Of a DNA stretch of 38,288 nt, positions 1-10,356 are shown piece by piece. The notes below the pieces were generated by a model that made no database searches, was not told where the DNA came from, and saw only the letters and a list, made by a program, of their open reading frames with translations. Location: assembly GCA_037447655.1 (NCBI GenBank), contig JBBHKE010002875.1, forward strand, positions 38,936 through 77,223. Reading direction: 5' to 3'. This stretch comes from Zygnema cylindricum. Lineage: Eukaryota > Streptophyta > Zygnematophyceae > Zygnematales > Zygnemataceae. A program made the position numbers and the translations under genes. Position 1 is the stretch's first letter, and each line of letters opens with the position of its first letter.

Positions 1-698
1 TTGTTTTGTGGGGATGGTAAGTTTTTTTTTTTTTTTTTTTCAAAATTTTAATTTAATTTAATCAAATGTATCATTTTTTTTATGTTTTACCAGTGTTATT
101 TGTTGTTTAAAAGATTTATTGTTTAATTGATTTAATTGATGCATTAACTGATTAGTCAGTTGACTTTTTTTCGGTCAACTGGTATTGGTTAATTAGTTGA
201 TAAGTTGATTAATTATTTGATAAATCGATTAATTGATAAATTGGCAAACTGTTAACTTGATAATTTGATAAATTTGTAAATTGGTAAATTGGTAAATTGA
301 TAAAGTGATGAATTGGTAAATTGATAAATTGCTAATTTGGTAAATATGATACTTTGATAATTTGATAAATTGGTAAGTTGGTAAATTGATAAATTAATAA
401 ATTGACAATTTGATAGATTGATAGATTGATAAATTGATAAAATGATTAATTGATAATTTGATAATTTGATATTTTAATAAATCGTTAAATTTATAAATAG
501 ATAAATTGAGAAATTGAAAATTTGGTTACTTGATAAATTGATAAATTGACTGTTTTATTGAATAATCGAATGATAGATTGAACAGTTTAGTTTTTAGTCG
601 AATCATTGATCGGTTAATTTGATAATTGAAAAAAAAAAAATTAGTACAAAAAAAATTGTTTTCTAAGGTTCCAAAAGGGGTTTTTGGGGTTTTTTTAG
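1..698 (+). repeat. AT-rich intron with TTGATAAAT-type minisatellite
   Basis: This stretch precedes the first recognisable transporter exon and ends in a T-run plus AG acceptor at 697-698, so it is most simply the 3' part of an intron. From about 180 to 560 it is a degenerate array of 8-12-bp units such as TTGATAAATTGG and TTGGTAAATTGA. No coding segment matching the expected upstream transporter helices is present. Confidence 0.7.
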
Positions 699-2646
699 GC
701 TTTTACAATGGCTTTATTAGTGGGAGCTCTCACTGTTCCTATGTCGGAGGACCTCTCTCATATACTATCTGTTGTGGGAACTCTAGGGTGAGTTCGCTCT
801 CTCTCTCCCTCGCTCCCTCCCTCACGCTACTCCCCCTCTCCCCCCCCTCCTCCCCTCCCCCACTCCCTCCCCCTGCTCTCCCTCTAATTTTCTTTCTATT
901 GAGAAATCAACTAATTTTTTCTTTTCCTTTCTTTCATGGAGTGTGTATCTTTTTGCCCTCTCTCTCTCTCCCTCCTCCTCCCTCTATCTTGCTCCCTTTC
1001 ACTCCTGTTTTATAATAATTAAGTATTCAATTCTTTTGTTATATACATGTATTTATATAATTATATATGTATTTTTATACAGGTGTAAATATAAATTTAT
1101 ATCTGTGAAATATATATAAATGTATACATTTATTTTCATGGATACGTGTCCTTTTGCCCTCATTGAGTGTCGCAATTCGACTTCCTCTACCTCCTCTGCC
1201 TCCTCTCCAGCCTCCTGTCCCTCTCCCTCTCCATCCTCTCCCTCGTCTCCTGCCTCCTGTCTCTCTCCCTCTCCCTCCTCTCCCTCCGCCTCTCCCTCCT
1301 CTCCATCCTCCGCCTCTCCCTCCTCTCTCACTTTCATTTTTATAAAAATTCAATAGTTATTTTCCTTTTTATCTATTTTTTTATTTTTTTCTTATTAGAT
1401 ATGTGTACCTTTTTGCCCTCGGAGCCGGACCCGCGACGGCTCTCATAATTCCGGAGCTTTGTAGTACGAGGATTCGAGCGAAAACTCTCGCCTCCAGTCT
1501 TTGTGTACATTGGGTAAGTTTTTTCTTTATTCTATCTCCCTCTCTCTCTCCTTCACTCTCTCCCTCTCTCTCTCCCTCTCTCCCTCTCTCTCTCCCTCTC
1601 TCCCTCTCTCTCCCTCTCCCTCTCCCTCTCCCTCTCCCCCTTTCCCTTTCCTTCTGTCCCTCTTTCCCTTTCCCCCTCCTCCATGGATCCCTCACTCCCT
1701 CACTCCCTCCTTCCCTCCTCCTCTCCCTGTTATCTTTTAGCCTTCTCGGGTATAAACTCTTTTGCATATTTTTTTTTGTTTTTTATATCTATATGTGTTT
1801 AAGTTTTATTTGTATGCTTTACCATATTTTTTTTTCTGATAGTGTGGATCTTGATAAATTGACTCCCTTCTATTTTCAATTTTTACACCAGACTTAAAAA
1901 AAAAAAAAACAGCTTTTACCTTCAAATTTTTCACTATTTTTTCTTCCCTTTCACTTCTAATTTTTTTTATCTTTTATTTTTTTTCATTTTTAAAACTCTT
2001 TTGTTACTTTTTCACCTCTAAAGTAATTTCACATTTTATTTTATTTTTTCCTTCTAAAAACATTTGACCTCCTTGTTTTTCCTTTAAATTTTTTCATTGT
2101 ATTTTTTTTCGCCTCTTAATTTTTTCCATGTCCTCTTTTTTATTTATAATTCACACTCCTTTTTCACCTCTCCAGTCACTAATCTAAGGAGAAGCTCATT
2201 TTATTTTTTCATCATAATTATTGTTATGATTATTATTATTTATTAACGAATAATAAATTGTAATTATTTATACATTTATTCGTTTGTTGGTTCGTTGTCA
2301 TTCGAGAAAGTTATTCATTAACGGATAATATGCATGTACATATACATATATAATATATGTACATATATTTATTTATTTTTTGCATATTTGCAATTTTTCT
2401 TTTATTGACTTATTTGTTAACGAATTCTAAATTATACATGTATATATTTTTTTGCAGGTTTGCAATTTTTTTGTTGGTTTATTTTTTCTCGACGCGGTAC
2501 AAAGATTTGGAGTACCGGTGATTTACAGCGGATTTGGAGCCGTCTCATTGCTCGCCGTAATTTATGCAAATTTCTTTTTAATAGAGACAAAAGGTCGATC
2601 TCTCGAAGATATCGAGAAAGAGTTAACGTCCAATAACAAGAGCTAA
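699..2646 (+). CDS. pGlcT: Plastidic glucose transporter-like MFS sugar carrier, last three exons
   Basis: Three exons read in frame with matching splice phases: 699-787 (89 nt, AG before, GTGAGT after), 1399-1513 (115 nt, TATTAG before, GTAAGT after) and 2458-2646 (189 nt, TTTGCAG before, stop TAA). They encode about 130 C-terminal residues covering the last membrane helices of a 12-helix MFS sugar porter. Visible family motifs are GAGPATALIIPEL, the RIRAK loop, the VHW helix start and the terminal ETKGRSLEDIEKEL signature. The order and spacing of these motifs fit the plant plastid-envelope glucose transporter, which exports glucose from starch breakdown; that role is family knowledge. Earlier exons lie upstream of the window. 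A related vacuolar or plasma-membrane sugar porter is possible but fits less well. The ATG at 708 is internal, not a start. Confidence 0.85.
788..1398 (+). repeat. Transporter intron with CT-rich arrays and two exon-start echoes
   Basis: The intron has donor GTGAGT at 788 and acceptor TATTAG ending at 1398. It contains three TCCCTC-type pyrimidine arrays (about 795-890, 960-1005 and 1180-1330) separated by AT-rich segments. Two partial copies of the start of the following exon, at 943-960 and 1146-1161, sit just before the second and third arrays. Open frames here, rich in Ser/Pro or Arg/Gly/Glu, are low-complexity artefacts. Confidence 0.65.
1514..2457 (+). repeat. Last transporter intron, CT-repeat then T/AT-rich
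   Basis: The intron runs from donor GTAAGT (1514) to acceptor TTTGCAG (ending 2457). Positions 1525-1735 are almost pure pyrimidine (TCTCCC repeats); 1740-2455 are T-rich and AT-rich with a TATACATATA-type stretch near 2340-2375. No coding potential was seen. Confidence 0.7.
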
Positions 2647-3581
2647 TGTTGGTTTTATTTTTTTTAGTTCCGTCCTCCCCCCCTCTTTTTTTTTAGTTCC
2701 ACCAGTTTTTTTTTTCTTTTGTTTGTTTTGTACTTTTTTTTCCGGCTAGATTTGAAGTAGAGAGGAAGTTCAAGAGGAGTTAAAGTATGGTGCCTCCCCT
2801 CTTTTTTTTCTTTTTCTTTCCTTTTTTTTTTATGTGTACTTTATTAACCTTTTATCGGCAAACTCACCGGTAAAAATTGTATTTTGGAATTTGTGATATT
2901 AAATGATCATAATTTCTTTTTCTTTCGCAACTTATAGGTTTGGCTTCAAAAATAAAATTATATATATATATATATATTGTATGCATACATATGTATTTAT
3001 ACACACACACAAACTCTTTAGCATGATAGAATCCATTTCTAATTGAAGAAATACATTTGGTGTGAGATGCAATTGCTACAATTGGCGCAAAACCAGGGGA
3101 ACAATTATCAAACTCAAGGTTTCCCATATATTTGCTCCTTGGACCCAATCTAGAGACCTCCTAAGCCATTCAAAAAAAAAAAAAAAAAATAACTGACTAA
3201 GCCCTTGGATTGACTTGATTTTCCTCCATGGTACTAAGAGGGTGGAGAACCATTGGTAGTGTGATCCCTAGGGATCTCATTGGGACACGTGTCATCCTCT
3301 CGTGCCACTTTTTTTAATACTAGGGTCGGTCGGGACGTAGCGACTTTTATGGAAAGATATTACCCTCGTGAAGACCCAAGGGGGGTTGTTTTGTCTCATT
3401 TGTGGTGGAGATTTTCGGATCTTGGGACAAAAGTCGCTCTTTCCTTCACGATTGTCCTCAAAAAATATATGAAAGTTAATTCGAATTTAGAGTTTGGGTG
3501 AGTCCTCCAATAAGGGTTCTTGGAGATTTCCACCGACAACGTGTTGGCATTAATAATACCATTTTCCCCTTTTCCTCTTTT
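2647..3581. other. Intergenic, no gene recognised
   Basis: The 3' flank of the transporter is T-rich, with a (TA)n run near 2956-2980 and an 18-20-base A-run at about 3171-3189. The A-run could be the tail of a retroposed sequence, but no SINE or LINE body or flanking duplication was found. Short open frames at 2864-3148 (-) and 3280-3501 (+) show no recognisable domain. Confidence 0.5.
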
Positions 3582-3723
3582 CCCCCCATTATCTTATTAT
3601 CCCCCCATCCCCCCATCCCCCCCAATACCCCTCCCTCAGTACCCCCTAGTATTGGGGGTATTGGGGGGTAGTAGGGGGTAGTGGAAGGGGGGGGAGTGGG
3701 GGTGGGGGGAGAGAGAGAGGGGG
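3582..3723. repeat. C-block/G-block with G-quadruplex potential on both strands
   Basis: Positions 3582-3646 contain five C-runs of five to seven bases separated by short A/T spacers. Positions 3654-3723 contain at least five G-runs of five to eight bases. Each half fits the four-run G-quadruplex pattern on its own G-rich strand, and the two halves can also pair as a hairpin around TAGTATT. Confidence 0.75.
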
Positions 3724-5273
3724 AAGGAAAGAAACGTTAATAACGACGTTGTGTTCACTACATTGTTACTCTCTTACATCTTGCTCAATTACTAAAATGT
3801 TATTACTTGTTTAATTTTTTAACCACTACACCGCTAATTCGTTATTAATGTTTATAACTCTAATTTTTTCGGGGGTTTTTTCGACCCATAAATCATAAAT
3901 TCATAAATTAGTGTAATTAACATTAAACTAGAATATAACGCTAATATGGAAAGTATTTATTTAGTGTTAACCATTTTATAATACGTTCGTCGAAATTAGT
4001 GTGATGTACGGGAAGCTTGTTTCCGTACTTCACGTCCATGTGACATCTCATTCGTACCACATTTAGTGTGGTTCTCTTGGTATTCAAATTTCAGCAATGG
4101 ATAGCCGCCGGAAAGAGCCAAACCATTAAATAATAAATAGCATAAAATAGCATGAATTCCACTCTAATTTACATGTTCCGTACGATTTCCAAACCCCATG
4201 TCATGCCGTAAGACGTCAGCGGGTATTATGATTTAATTGTGTACTAATTGATGTTTCGGTGACGTGACAGGTTCATATCCGAGAGTACAACTAGAGATTC
4301 GTACGGGACAAAGGTCGGAATATACTCTCGTACGGCACCACGGGAACACGATGTGAAATCAGCGTGGAACTGGACCGCGGTACGGCATCAGACGTCAGGA
4401 ATTCAAACGGCTACAAACCTGACAGGTGTCTGAAGTCATGAACCCTTGGAGGTTCATGCATCATTTTTGCTTAGCTTAGGGAGGGTTTTCATCCTCGAGG
4501 TGTAGATGTAAGGCAGTCCGAGGCGGCCACGCAGCGGTCGTCTCTTGAAACTGGCAGCGTTTTAACATAGAAACCTGCCTGCTCAAAGACATGTAGGAAT
4601 TAGTGTAGCCGTACATATTAGTGAAAGCATAGGATAAATGCCATTTGGCAAAATTAAGTACGGGAATCCAACATTGGAAGGTTGTCGTTTTCTGGCAGGC
4701 TTTTTCTCGGGATTTGTCGAACATTGTGATCTTAGGGTTTCCACCTAATATTTAGTGACAGGTTAGTTTTGAGTTAGGGTTTTGCTTTTCAGACCCATGG
4801 TCTATCCCAATAATTGTCTCTGGGTTTTTCCTTCTCTTTGTACTAAGACCTTACCTAATCTACCGGCGCAAGCCAGCCTGCAAGGTTTCCCTCCAGACTG
4901 TCTTATACTTGCTGTGATTTGTGAATTGTGTCTGTGGGCTTGGTGTTTTCTTGCTGTTTGGACGCTAACCGTACGGGCTGGTACTCACCTTGTCTGGCCT
5001 TGGAGGAATACCGGTTATCTCGGCTCTTTCATCCGGCTAAGGAAGGGTTCTTACCAGCTGATTGGACTCCTGTAGGGAATATTGATGACTTCAGGGCCTA
5101 GTGGCTACTGTCGCAAATATTCCCGTACTTAATATGTTTCTTTCTAATTTTCTTTATTCCTTGTTCAATTGTTTTCTTATGTCTAGTTTATTTTAATTCG
5201 TTTCATTTCTAATTTTCTTTATTCCTTATGTCTCCTATCTAGTTGTTTTGAATTTGTAGTAATTAAAGGAAAA

Positions 5274-5276
<3 letters not shown>
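3724..5276. other. Non-coding or unrecognised stretch
   Basis: No domain, RNA gene or clear element end was recognised. The stretch has several GTACGG/CGTACG words (about 4010-4380) and open frames at 4476-4724 (-) and 4782-5075 (+) that resemble nothing I know. It may be old retroelement sequence, but no LTR pair was found. Confidence 0.4.

Positions 5277-5330
<54 letters not shown>
5277..5330. repeat. (AT)n microsatellite
   Basis: An uninterrupted AT dinucleotide run of about 53 bases, followed by further A-runs and a shorter AT run near 5520-5540. Confidence 0.9.
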
Positions 5331-5332
<2 letters not shown>

Positions 5333-5859
5333 CTGTTATTCGTTGTTTTCATTTTATTTGTTACCTAGTTTGTTTTTGAGTTGTTGGATTTGAGATTGTT
5401 GATCTGTCCTGTATAGTTATCTCTTCTTTCTTCCTACCGGATTAACTCACTCAGAAAACCTAAAAAAAAAAAAAACTTAAAAACTTATAACAAAAAAAAA
5501 AAAAAACCCTAAGAAAAAAAAAATATATATATATATATAAATATTAGGTTGCACGAATTATCACGAAAATTATCATTGCTTTATAGACGGGCAGAGCGTG
5601 GCATAGTGCTGATACGCGTGCCCTAACAGGCTACTAACTACGTTGGTATTTTAAGTTGTGATCTCTTTTTGAGGATTCGGAATTGGAGGGAGGTTGGAGA
5701 ATTGTTGGGAGACCTTAATGATCGCTCCAGGTGAGTAATCGGGTCCTTGTGGTTACATGCGCGTGATAGGTTGTTAAGCACGATAACCTAGAGGGGTTAG
5801 GATCCGACCGAAGGCTGTGCCTTCCTTTCCGCATAGGCATTGTGGTTGCATTTTCTTTA

Positions 5860-6030
5860 GATCTGACCGTGATTGGTCTTGGATAGCGACTTCTTGTCTA
5901 TTACATCTGGCCTTGTTGGGCCAAGATAGTTTCCTATTTTCTACTTTTGGCCTTGTGGGCCTTGAATAGTTTCCCTGTTTTATTAAATCTGGCCACAAGT
6001 GGCCTTGCATAGGTGACATGTTTCTTCTTG
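5860..6030. repeat. Degenerate tandem repeat, ~41-45 bp period, four units
   Basis: Units starting near 5860, 5905, 5946 and 5988 share an ATCTGGCC core, a GGCCTTG-type dyad and a TAGTTTCC-like segment. They are diverged from each other, so the array is old. The preceding stretch 5331-5859 shows nothing recognisable. Confidence 0.55.
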
Positions 6031-6075
6031 GAGTGGCTTGAAGTGACTTATTATGGTATTACTTAGATCTGGCTG

Positions 6076-6260
6076 TGTCGTGCATGAGAGGCAAGCAAGC
6101 AAACATGCATCACAACCAGCAAAGTCATACTCACAAAAATATACAACAACAGAAATAAATATGAAAAGTCAATAAAATATATACACCATGAGAAGGAACA
6201 AAGGTGAAAATGACCCAAGAAAGAAGGGAAAGAATACTCCCCTAGAGTGAAGTGAACCCA
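6076..6260 (+). repeat. 185-bp module, free copy 1
   Basis: This TG...CA-ended sequence (TGTCGTGCATGAGAGG ... GAAGTGAACCCA) is nearly identical to the last 185 bp of the LTR at 7540-7724 and is also found at 18949-19115 and, inverted, at 19116-19300. Here it stands apart, eight bases outside the LTR that begins at 6269. It could be a solo LTR of a small element or a remnant of a tandem LTR arrangement. Confidence 0.8.
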
Positions 6261-6268
6261 ATAATTTA

Positions 6269-7724
6269 TGCTAAGCCAAGAGGTAGCCACTAGGCTATCT
6301 GGTCTTTATCACATTCTCTACAAGAGTTATCTCGTTACGACAGCAAAGCAAGAAATATTCCAACCGGAATAAGGGAAAATCCAAATCCGATCAAAAATAC
6401 ACTCCTTTCAAGCCAACCGAAATACAAACAAGACACACACAACACAACCAAACCGTCAAGCTGCCCGAGGAAGGCACAGCAAGGTACAAATGTGCTCCCC
6501 CACGATCTCCAATTCCACACTTCCACCAAAAGACAAACTTTGGAGGGAAACCTTCCGGACGTGGCCTTAGGCCGTGTGGATTAAAAACGTGGGCAGAAAT
6601 AAAAGGGGAAATGTTCTTAACCTATCTAGCCTCTACAGCTAGCAAGCAAGGAGAAGAAAGAGACGTGGGCAATCGGTGAGAGAGAGAGCAAGAGAAAAGC
6701 TCCGATGCCAAGAGAAAATTCTTGTCCAAAAGCTAAATTCTCTAAGTCTGAGAATTAGGCTAAGTAAGAGCTACGCTAGGCCTAAGCAAAATTAGCCTAC
6801 GTCTAGTCTACTTCACATGCATGAAATTACTTTAGATGTTGGCCAATAGGCGGCCAACATCGTCTGCCGTACGCCTGATAAAATCCACTGTCCGAGGGTA
6901 AAAACCCTCCCTAACTACATGTGCGCGAACCTATATCGGTTCCCGACTTAAATAAATATATGTATCGAAGTGTCGCCCGGAAATCGCGATACGCCTCCAA
7001 AAGATACTTCACGTCGATTCTCCCAAAATCGCGTGCATACGCATGAAACGAAACATACCGCACGAAACGAACCATATCGCACGAAATAAAAGGTCTAGCA
7101 CGAAATACTTGAAATCGCGTCACGTCGCCCAAACGATGTTTCGCGTCCAACTTCGAAAATCGTGTACCTACGCACGAAATGAAACATATCGCACGAAATT
7201 AGTACTACTTAATGAAACCTAAAAATATGAATCGGAATTAAATCGCACGTGAGAACGAAACTCATATATGCGTGCGAAAATCGTGCGTGCATGCATTAAA
7301 CCGCGCGTGCATGCATAAAACCGCGCGCGCGTGCCTTAAACTGCGCGTGCATACAAAATACCGTGCGTGCGTGCAGATTATCGCGCGTGCGTGAGAAATA
7401 CTGCGCGCGCGTGAGAAATACTGCGCGTGCATGCAAAATACTGCGCGTGCGTGTATTATATCGTGCGCGCACGCCGAATATAGCGCGTGCTGGCATAATA
7501 TCGTGCGCGCGGGCAACCGACGTGATGCGGCATGACAGTTGTCGTGCATGAGAGGCAAGCAAGCAAACATGCATCACAACCAGCAAAGTCATGCTCACAA
7601 AAATATACAACAACAGAAATAAATATAAAAAGTCAATAAAATATATATACCATGAGAAGGAACAAAGGTGAAAATGACCCAAGAAATAAGGGAAAGAATA
7701 CTCCCCTAGAGTGAAGTGAACCCA
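6269..7724 (-). repeat. 3' LTR of minus-strand gag-protease LTR element
   Basis: A 1456-bp sequence beginning TGCTAAGCC and ending GTGAACCCA on the + strand, so TGGG...AGCA in the sense of the element. It matches 11970-12350 joined to 18237-19115. On the element's sense strand it starts just after a polypurine/G-run (7731-7742). It holds a ~20-bp GC-rich tandem array at about 7270-7513 and a TCGCACGAAA-rich segment at about 6950-7200. Open frames within it are repeat artefacts. Confidence 0.8.
7270..7513 (-). repeat. ~20-bp GCGCGTGC tandem array in the LTR
   Basis: About a dozen units of 20-21 bp, each an alternating purine-pyrimidine core such as GCGCGTGCATGC followed by an AT-rich spacer such as AAAATACT. 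The array lies 210-455 bases from the start of the LTR in the element's sense, that is in the probable U3 promoter region. The other LTR has only about five units (18834-18925). Confidence 0.8.
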
Positions 7725-7730
7725 ATAATT

Positions 7731-7745
7731 CCCCCCCCCAGCTCC
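7731..7745 (-). promoter_or_regulatory. Polypurine/G-run next to 3' LTR
   Basis: In the element's sense this reads AAGGAGCTGGGGGGGGGAAT, ending six bases before the LTR start TGGG. It lies between the stop of the protease frame and the LTR, the expected position of the plus-strand priming polypurine tract. Confidence 0.5.
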
Positions 7746-8747
7746 TTAGCCTGTGGAGGAGCTGGTCAACACAGCTGAGGGCCTGGAACAGATACGGAGG
7801 TAGCAATGGTCAGCCTGGTTGAAAGATAATGGAGAGGAGAGGCACTCCATGTGGAACCCATGATCACCACCAGTACATGCATAAACACTCTGCAAACTCA
7901 ACATCCCATTAGTATCGCTATCCATCACATTGAGAATGTGTGGAAAGACCTCGGTGTCGACGGTATGGATCCTTTCCGAGAGAAACAAGTCGCCATTGTC
8001 TTTCCGAAGTTCGATACTGGAAAATGCAGGGGGGTGCGAAGCCAAATGTGCCATAGTGGGCAACGGCTTGCGAGCAGAGACAAGAAGGAGGCAGATTTTG
8101 CGACCGGGAAAATTAGAGGGACGGTAGGAGAAGGTCTGATCATGCATATCTACTCCTCCACCGATTCGAAAGATGACATCCTGTCCCACTAAGCATTCGT
8201 ATTCGTTTGTTCTGGTGACCAATGCTCTGATAGAAACCTCTACGGATTCACTCTCGGTTCCGTTGTGAAACCGAAAGACAAGCGGGTCGTTGGTAATTCC
8301 AAGCACCGACTCCGTGGTACCGGCTGAAGTGAGAAGGCGCGTAGCCGTGGCTTGAAGCTTGTCTGCTGTCAGACCAAGCTTGAGCGCAAATCTGGATCCA
8401 AGGATCACGGGTTTGGCTCCGGTGTCCATGAGAGGGAGAGAAGGAGCAACACCATTAACGAAGAAAGAAATTCGAGAATTGTCCAGGAAACTGATGTGAG
8501 GATCAAGGTCACGGCGCTCATCCGCAGTAACCGGCTGAATAACGGAAAGACTACGGTTAAGTTGCAACGCCCTCAAAGCAGCGGCTGCAGCGAACTCGTC
8601 AACAAGGGGAGAGGCTTTGGGAACCTCATTAGGAAAGGGAGAGGCCCTGGGGGCCTCATCAATCATGGCAGAAAGGATGCTTAGCCTTTCCTTGACTTGA
8701 TGTGCATCCTGTATGGTATTATCGAGAATGGTGGGAGCTTCAACCAC
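7746..8747 (-). CDS. Retropepsin-like aspartic protease of LTR element (333 aa, intact frame)
   Basis: A single open frame of 333 residues. The catalytic motif is LMDTGAKPVILG with DTGA at residues 108-111, followed by a GSRFALKLGL helix and, about 75 residues on, the ECLVGQDVIFRIGGGVDM segment typical of Ty3/gypsy-class retropepsins. The first ~90 residues are Pro/Ser/Ala-rich linker, and the last ~100 are unassigned. Family members cleave their own Gag polyprotein as homodimers. No reverse transcriptase, RNase H or integrase follows: the frame stops just before the polypurine run and LTR. It lies downstream of a broken gag. A domesticated retropepsin is possible, but the position between LTRs favours a retroelement. 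Confidence 0.8.
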   Translation of the reverse strand: MVEAPTILDNTIQDAHQVKERLSILSAMIDEAPRASPFPNEVPKASPLVDEFAAAAALRALQLNRSLSVIQPVTADERRDLDPHISFLDNSRISFFVNGVAPSLPLMDTGAKPVILGSRFALKLGLTADKLQATATRLLTSAGTTESVLGITNDPLVFRFHNGTESESVEVSIRALVTRTNEYECLVGQDVIFRIGGGVDMHDQTFSYRPSNFPGRKICLLLVSARKPLPTMAHLASHPPAFSSIELRKDNGDLFLSERIHTVDTEVFPHILNVMDSDTNGMLSLQSVYACTGGDHGFHMECLSSPLSFNQADHCYLRICSRPSAVLTSSSTG

Positions 8748-8818
8748 AATAGAGGAAGCTGTGTCTGGTAGAGGAGAGAGAGATTCTTTCTCGAAAGAAA
8801 GTAAATGAGGAGAATTTT

Positions 8819-10356
8819 CTAATTTACCGTTCCGATTATGATCAAGCGAGCCTTTATCAAAAGTAGCTGCCGTTGTTGGACAGTAGAATCCTGAAGGATT
8901 TGGACGGCCAACGATGGCATGTGGACTACTGTCCTTGTCATTCCCGTGAACTGGGGTTTCATTTTGACCATGAAGGCAACAAATTCTTCCCTCATCATGG
9001 CGAACATCATGACTTCTAACTCAGCCTTTTCCCTCTCTCGTCGAAAGATCTTAGGCGGAGTTGCCTTCCTCTCGGTCTTTATAGGAGGGAGTGACCGGCT
9101 TGGTAGAACAGGCAAGAATTCCACCGTTTTGAATGTGATTCTGATACGAAAAGTTAGGGTCCTTAACAGGACAACTGTGGACATAATGTCATTCCTGTTG
9201 GCAATGGGTGCATGTGGCCGACTTTCTGGGCACATGCAAGCATCCTGCCCTTTGTTTCCACATTGAAAACACAATCTGTCTCCGGAAATAAATGGCAGGT
9301 TTCCCATGGCTTGCGTCTTTGGAGGCCTATTAGAACGCCACAGGTTCCTCGCAAGTGGTGGGGATTGGTCAAATTGGTTTTTTTGATATTTGCGATTTTC
9401 ATGAGCATCCCACCACGACGGTTGAATCTCATACCTAACCACATATTCAGCCGCTTGCTCAAAGGTAAAATTCAGCCCGTATAATTGACTGAGATGAGTT
9501 TGAATGAATTTTTTCGATTGAGGAGGAAAGGTCCCACGAATTTTTGGACAGCCTTTGCATCGGAAATAAGGTCCTATAATGCTTCACGAAGGGTCTCCAT
9601 TTGATCTCGTAAAGTAGGGGCAGTCTCACCAAGCCTACGTTTGAAGTTCATCAATTCGTTAACCTGATCTGGATTTTGTTTTCGGTATTCTTTCGGAGAA
9701 GATCGAACATGACCAATAGTGGGTCACGTAAAAGAATTATTGCTCTTAGTCTAGCTGGGACCGTCGCACGAGCAGCCACAGCATATTGCAGAGGAATCTT
9801 GGGATGGCTGGATATAGCTCATCCTCATTAACGTCCAATACTGCTGGAACAGCCGCCTGGTAGGGAATTTCTACCTGGCCGGGACAGTTGGGTAACCTCC
9901 AAAAGGTGAAGAGGGCAACGTCATTTGACAGATACTCTCATACTTCCGTGTGTATAGAGTGAGAGCCGAACCGCGAACGTATCGGCCAAGGAGAAAGAAA
10001 GCGACCCTAAGGTTGAATCGGTCTTGATATCAAAAGGCTAAGTCCCTCATTTCTGTGTCATAAAGCATGCGGAAATGAGATAAGGACATTGTATCCTTCA
10101 ATCAGAAAAAACAAAATTGCATCTTACCCATGGATCCCTTTGAGGAGGAAGCTATGTCGTCGTGAGGAGGATTCACCGGTTGTTCCAAATTTGGACTAAC
10201 TGGAAATTGAAATGTAAGAGGATGAGAAAAGATTTCCTCTGAAAACTCTTCTTCGGTTTTATCTAGGTATGACCTAGAGGAAACCGAGGATAATGGTGAG
10301 ACTGTGGTCAATACTGACCGAACTGACGAAAATCTAAAAGCCGCAACCGAAACCAA
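8819..10356 (-). pseudogene. Broken gag of the LTR element
   Basis: Gag-like protein sequence runs down the minus strand in several frames. 10356-10102 encodes an acidic Ser-rich N-terminus (SYLDKTEEEFSEEIF). About 9800-9670 encodes ARATVPARLRAIILLRD. About 9690-9590 encodes NELMNFKRRLGETAPTLRDQ in another frame with a TAG. From about 9500, FTFEQAAEYVVRYEIQPSWW leads into the frame 9442-8819. A CCHC-type zinc knuckle CFQCGNKGQDACMC occurs near 9276-9235, with Gln at the usual His position. At least two frame changes and one stop break it. It lies just upstream of the intact protease frame. Confidence 0.7.

Noticed and set aside
1053-1767. Long Ser/Pro/Leu-rich and Arg/Gly/Glu-rich open frames on both strands
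   Set aside because: They are translations of CT/GA simple repeats, open in several frames at once; only 1399-1513 is a real exon here.
3160-3190. Poly(A) tail of a LINE or SINE
   Set aside because: Only the A-run is visible; no element body, promoter boxes or target duplication could be identified.
7270-7513. CRISPR-like array
   Set aside because: Units are contiguous 20-bp minisatellite copies with no unique spacers, in a eukaryotic LTR.
7262-7682. Overlapping frames with HARAV/CARAIF-like repeated peptides
   Set aside because: They translate the ~20-bp LTR tandem array; the peptide repeat only mirrors the DNA repeat.
6076-7724. A short TRIM element with 185-bp LTRs (6076-6260 and 7540-7724)
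   Set aside because: The stretch 6269-7724 matches the second LTR from TG to CA as one unit around gag-protease, so the long-LTR reading explains more, although the extra module copies remain unexplained.
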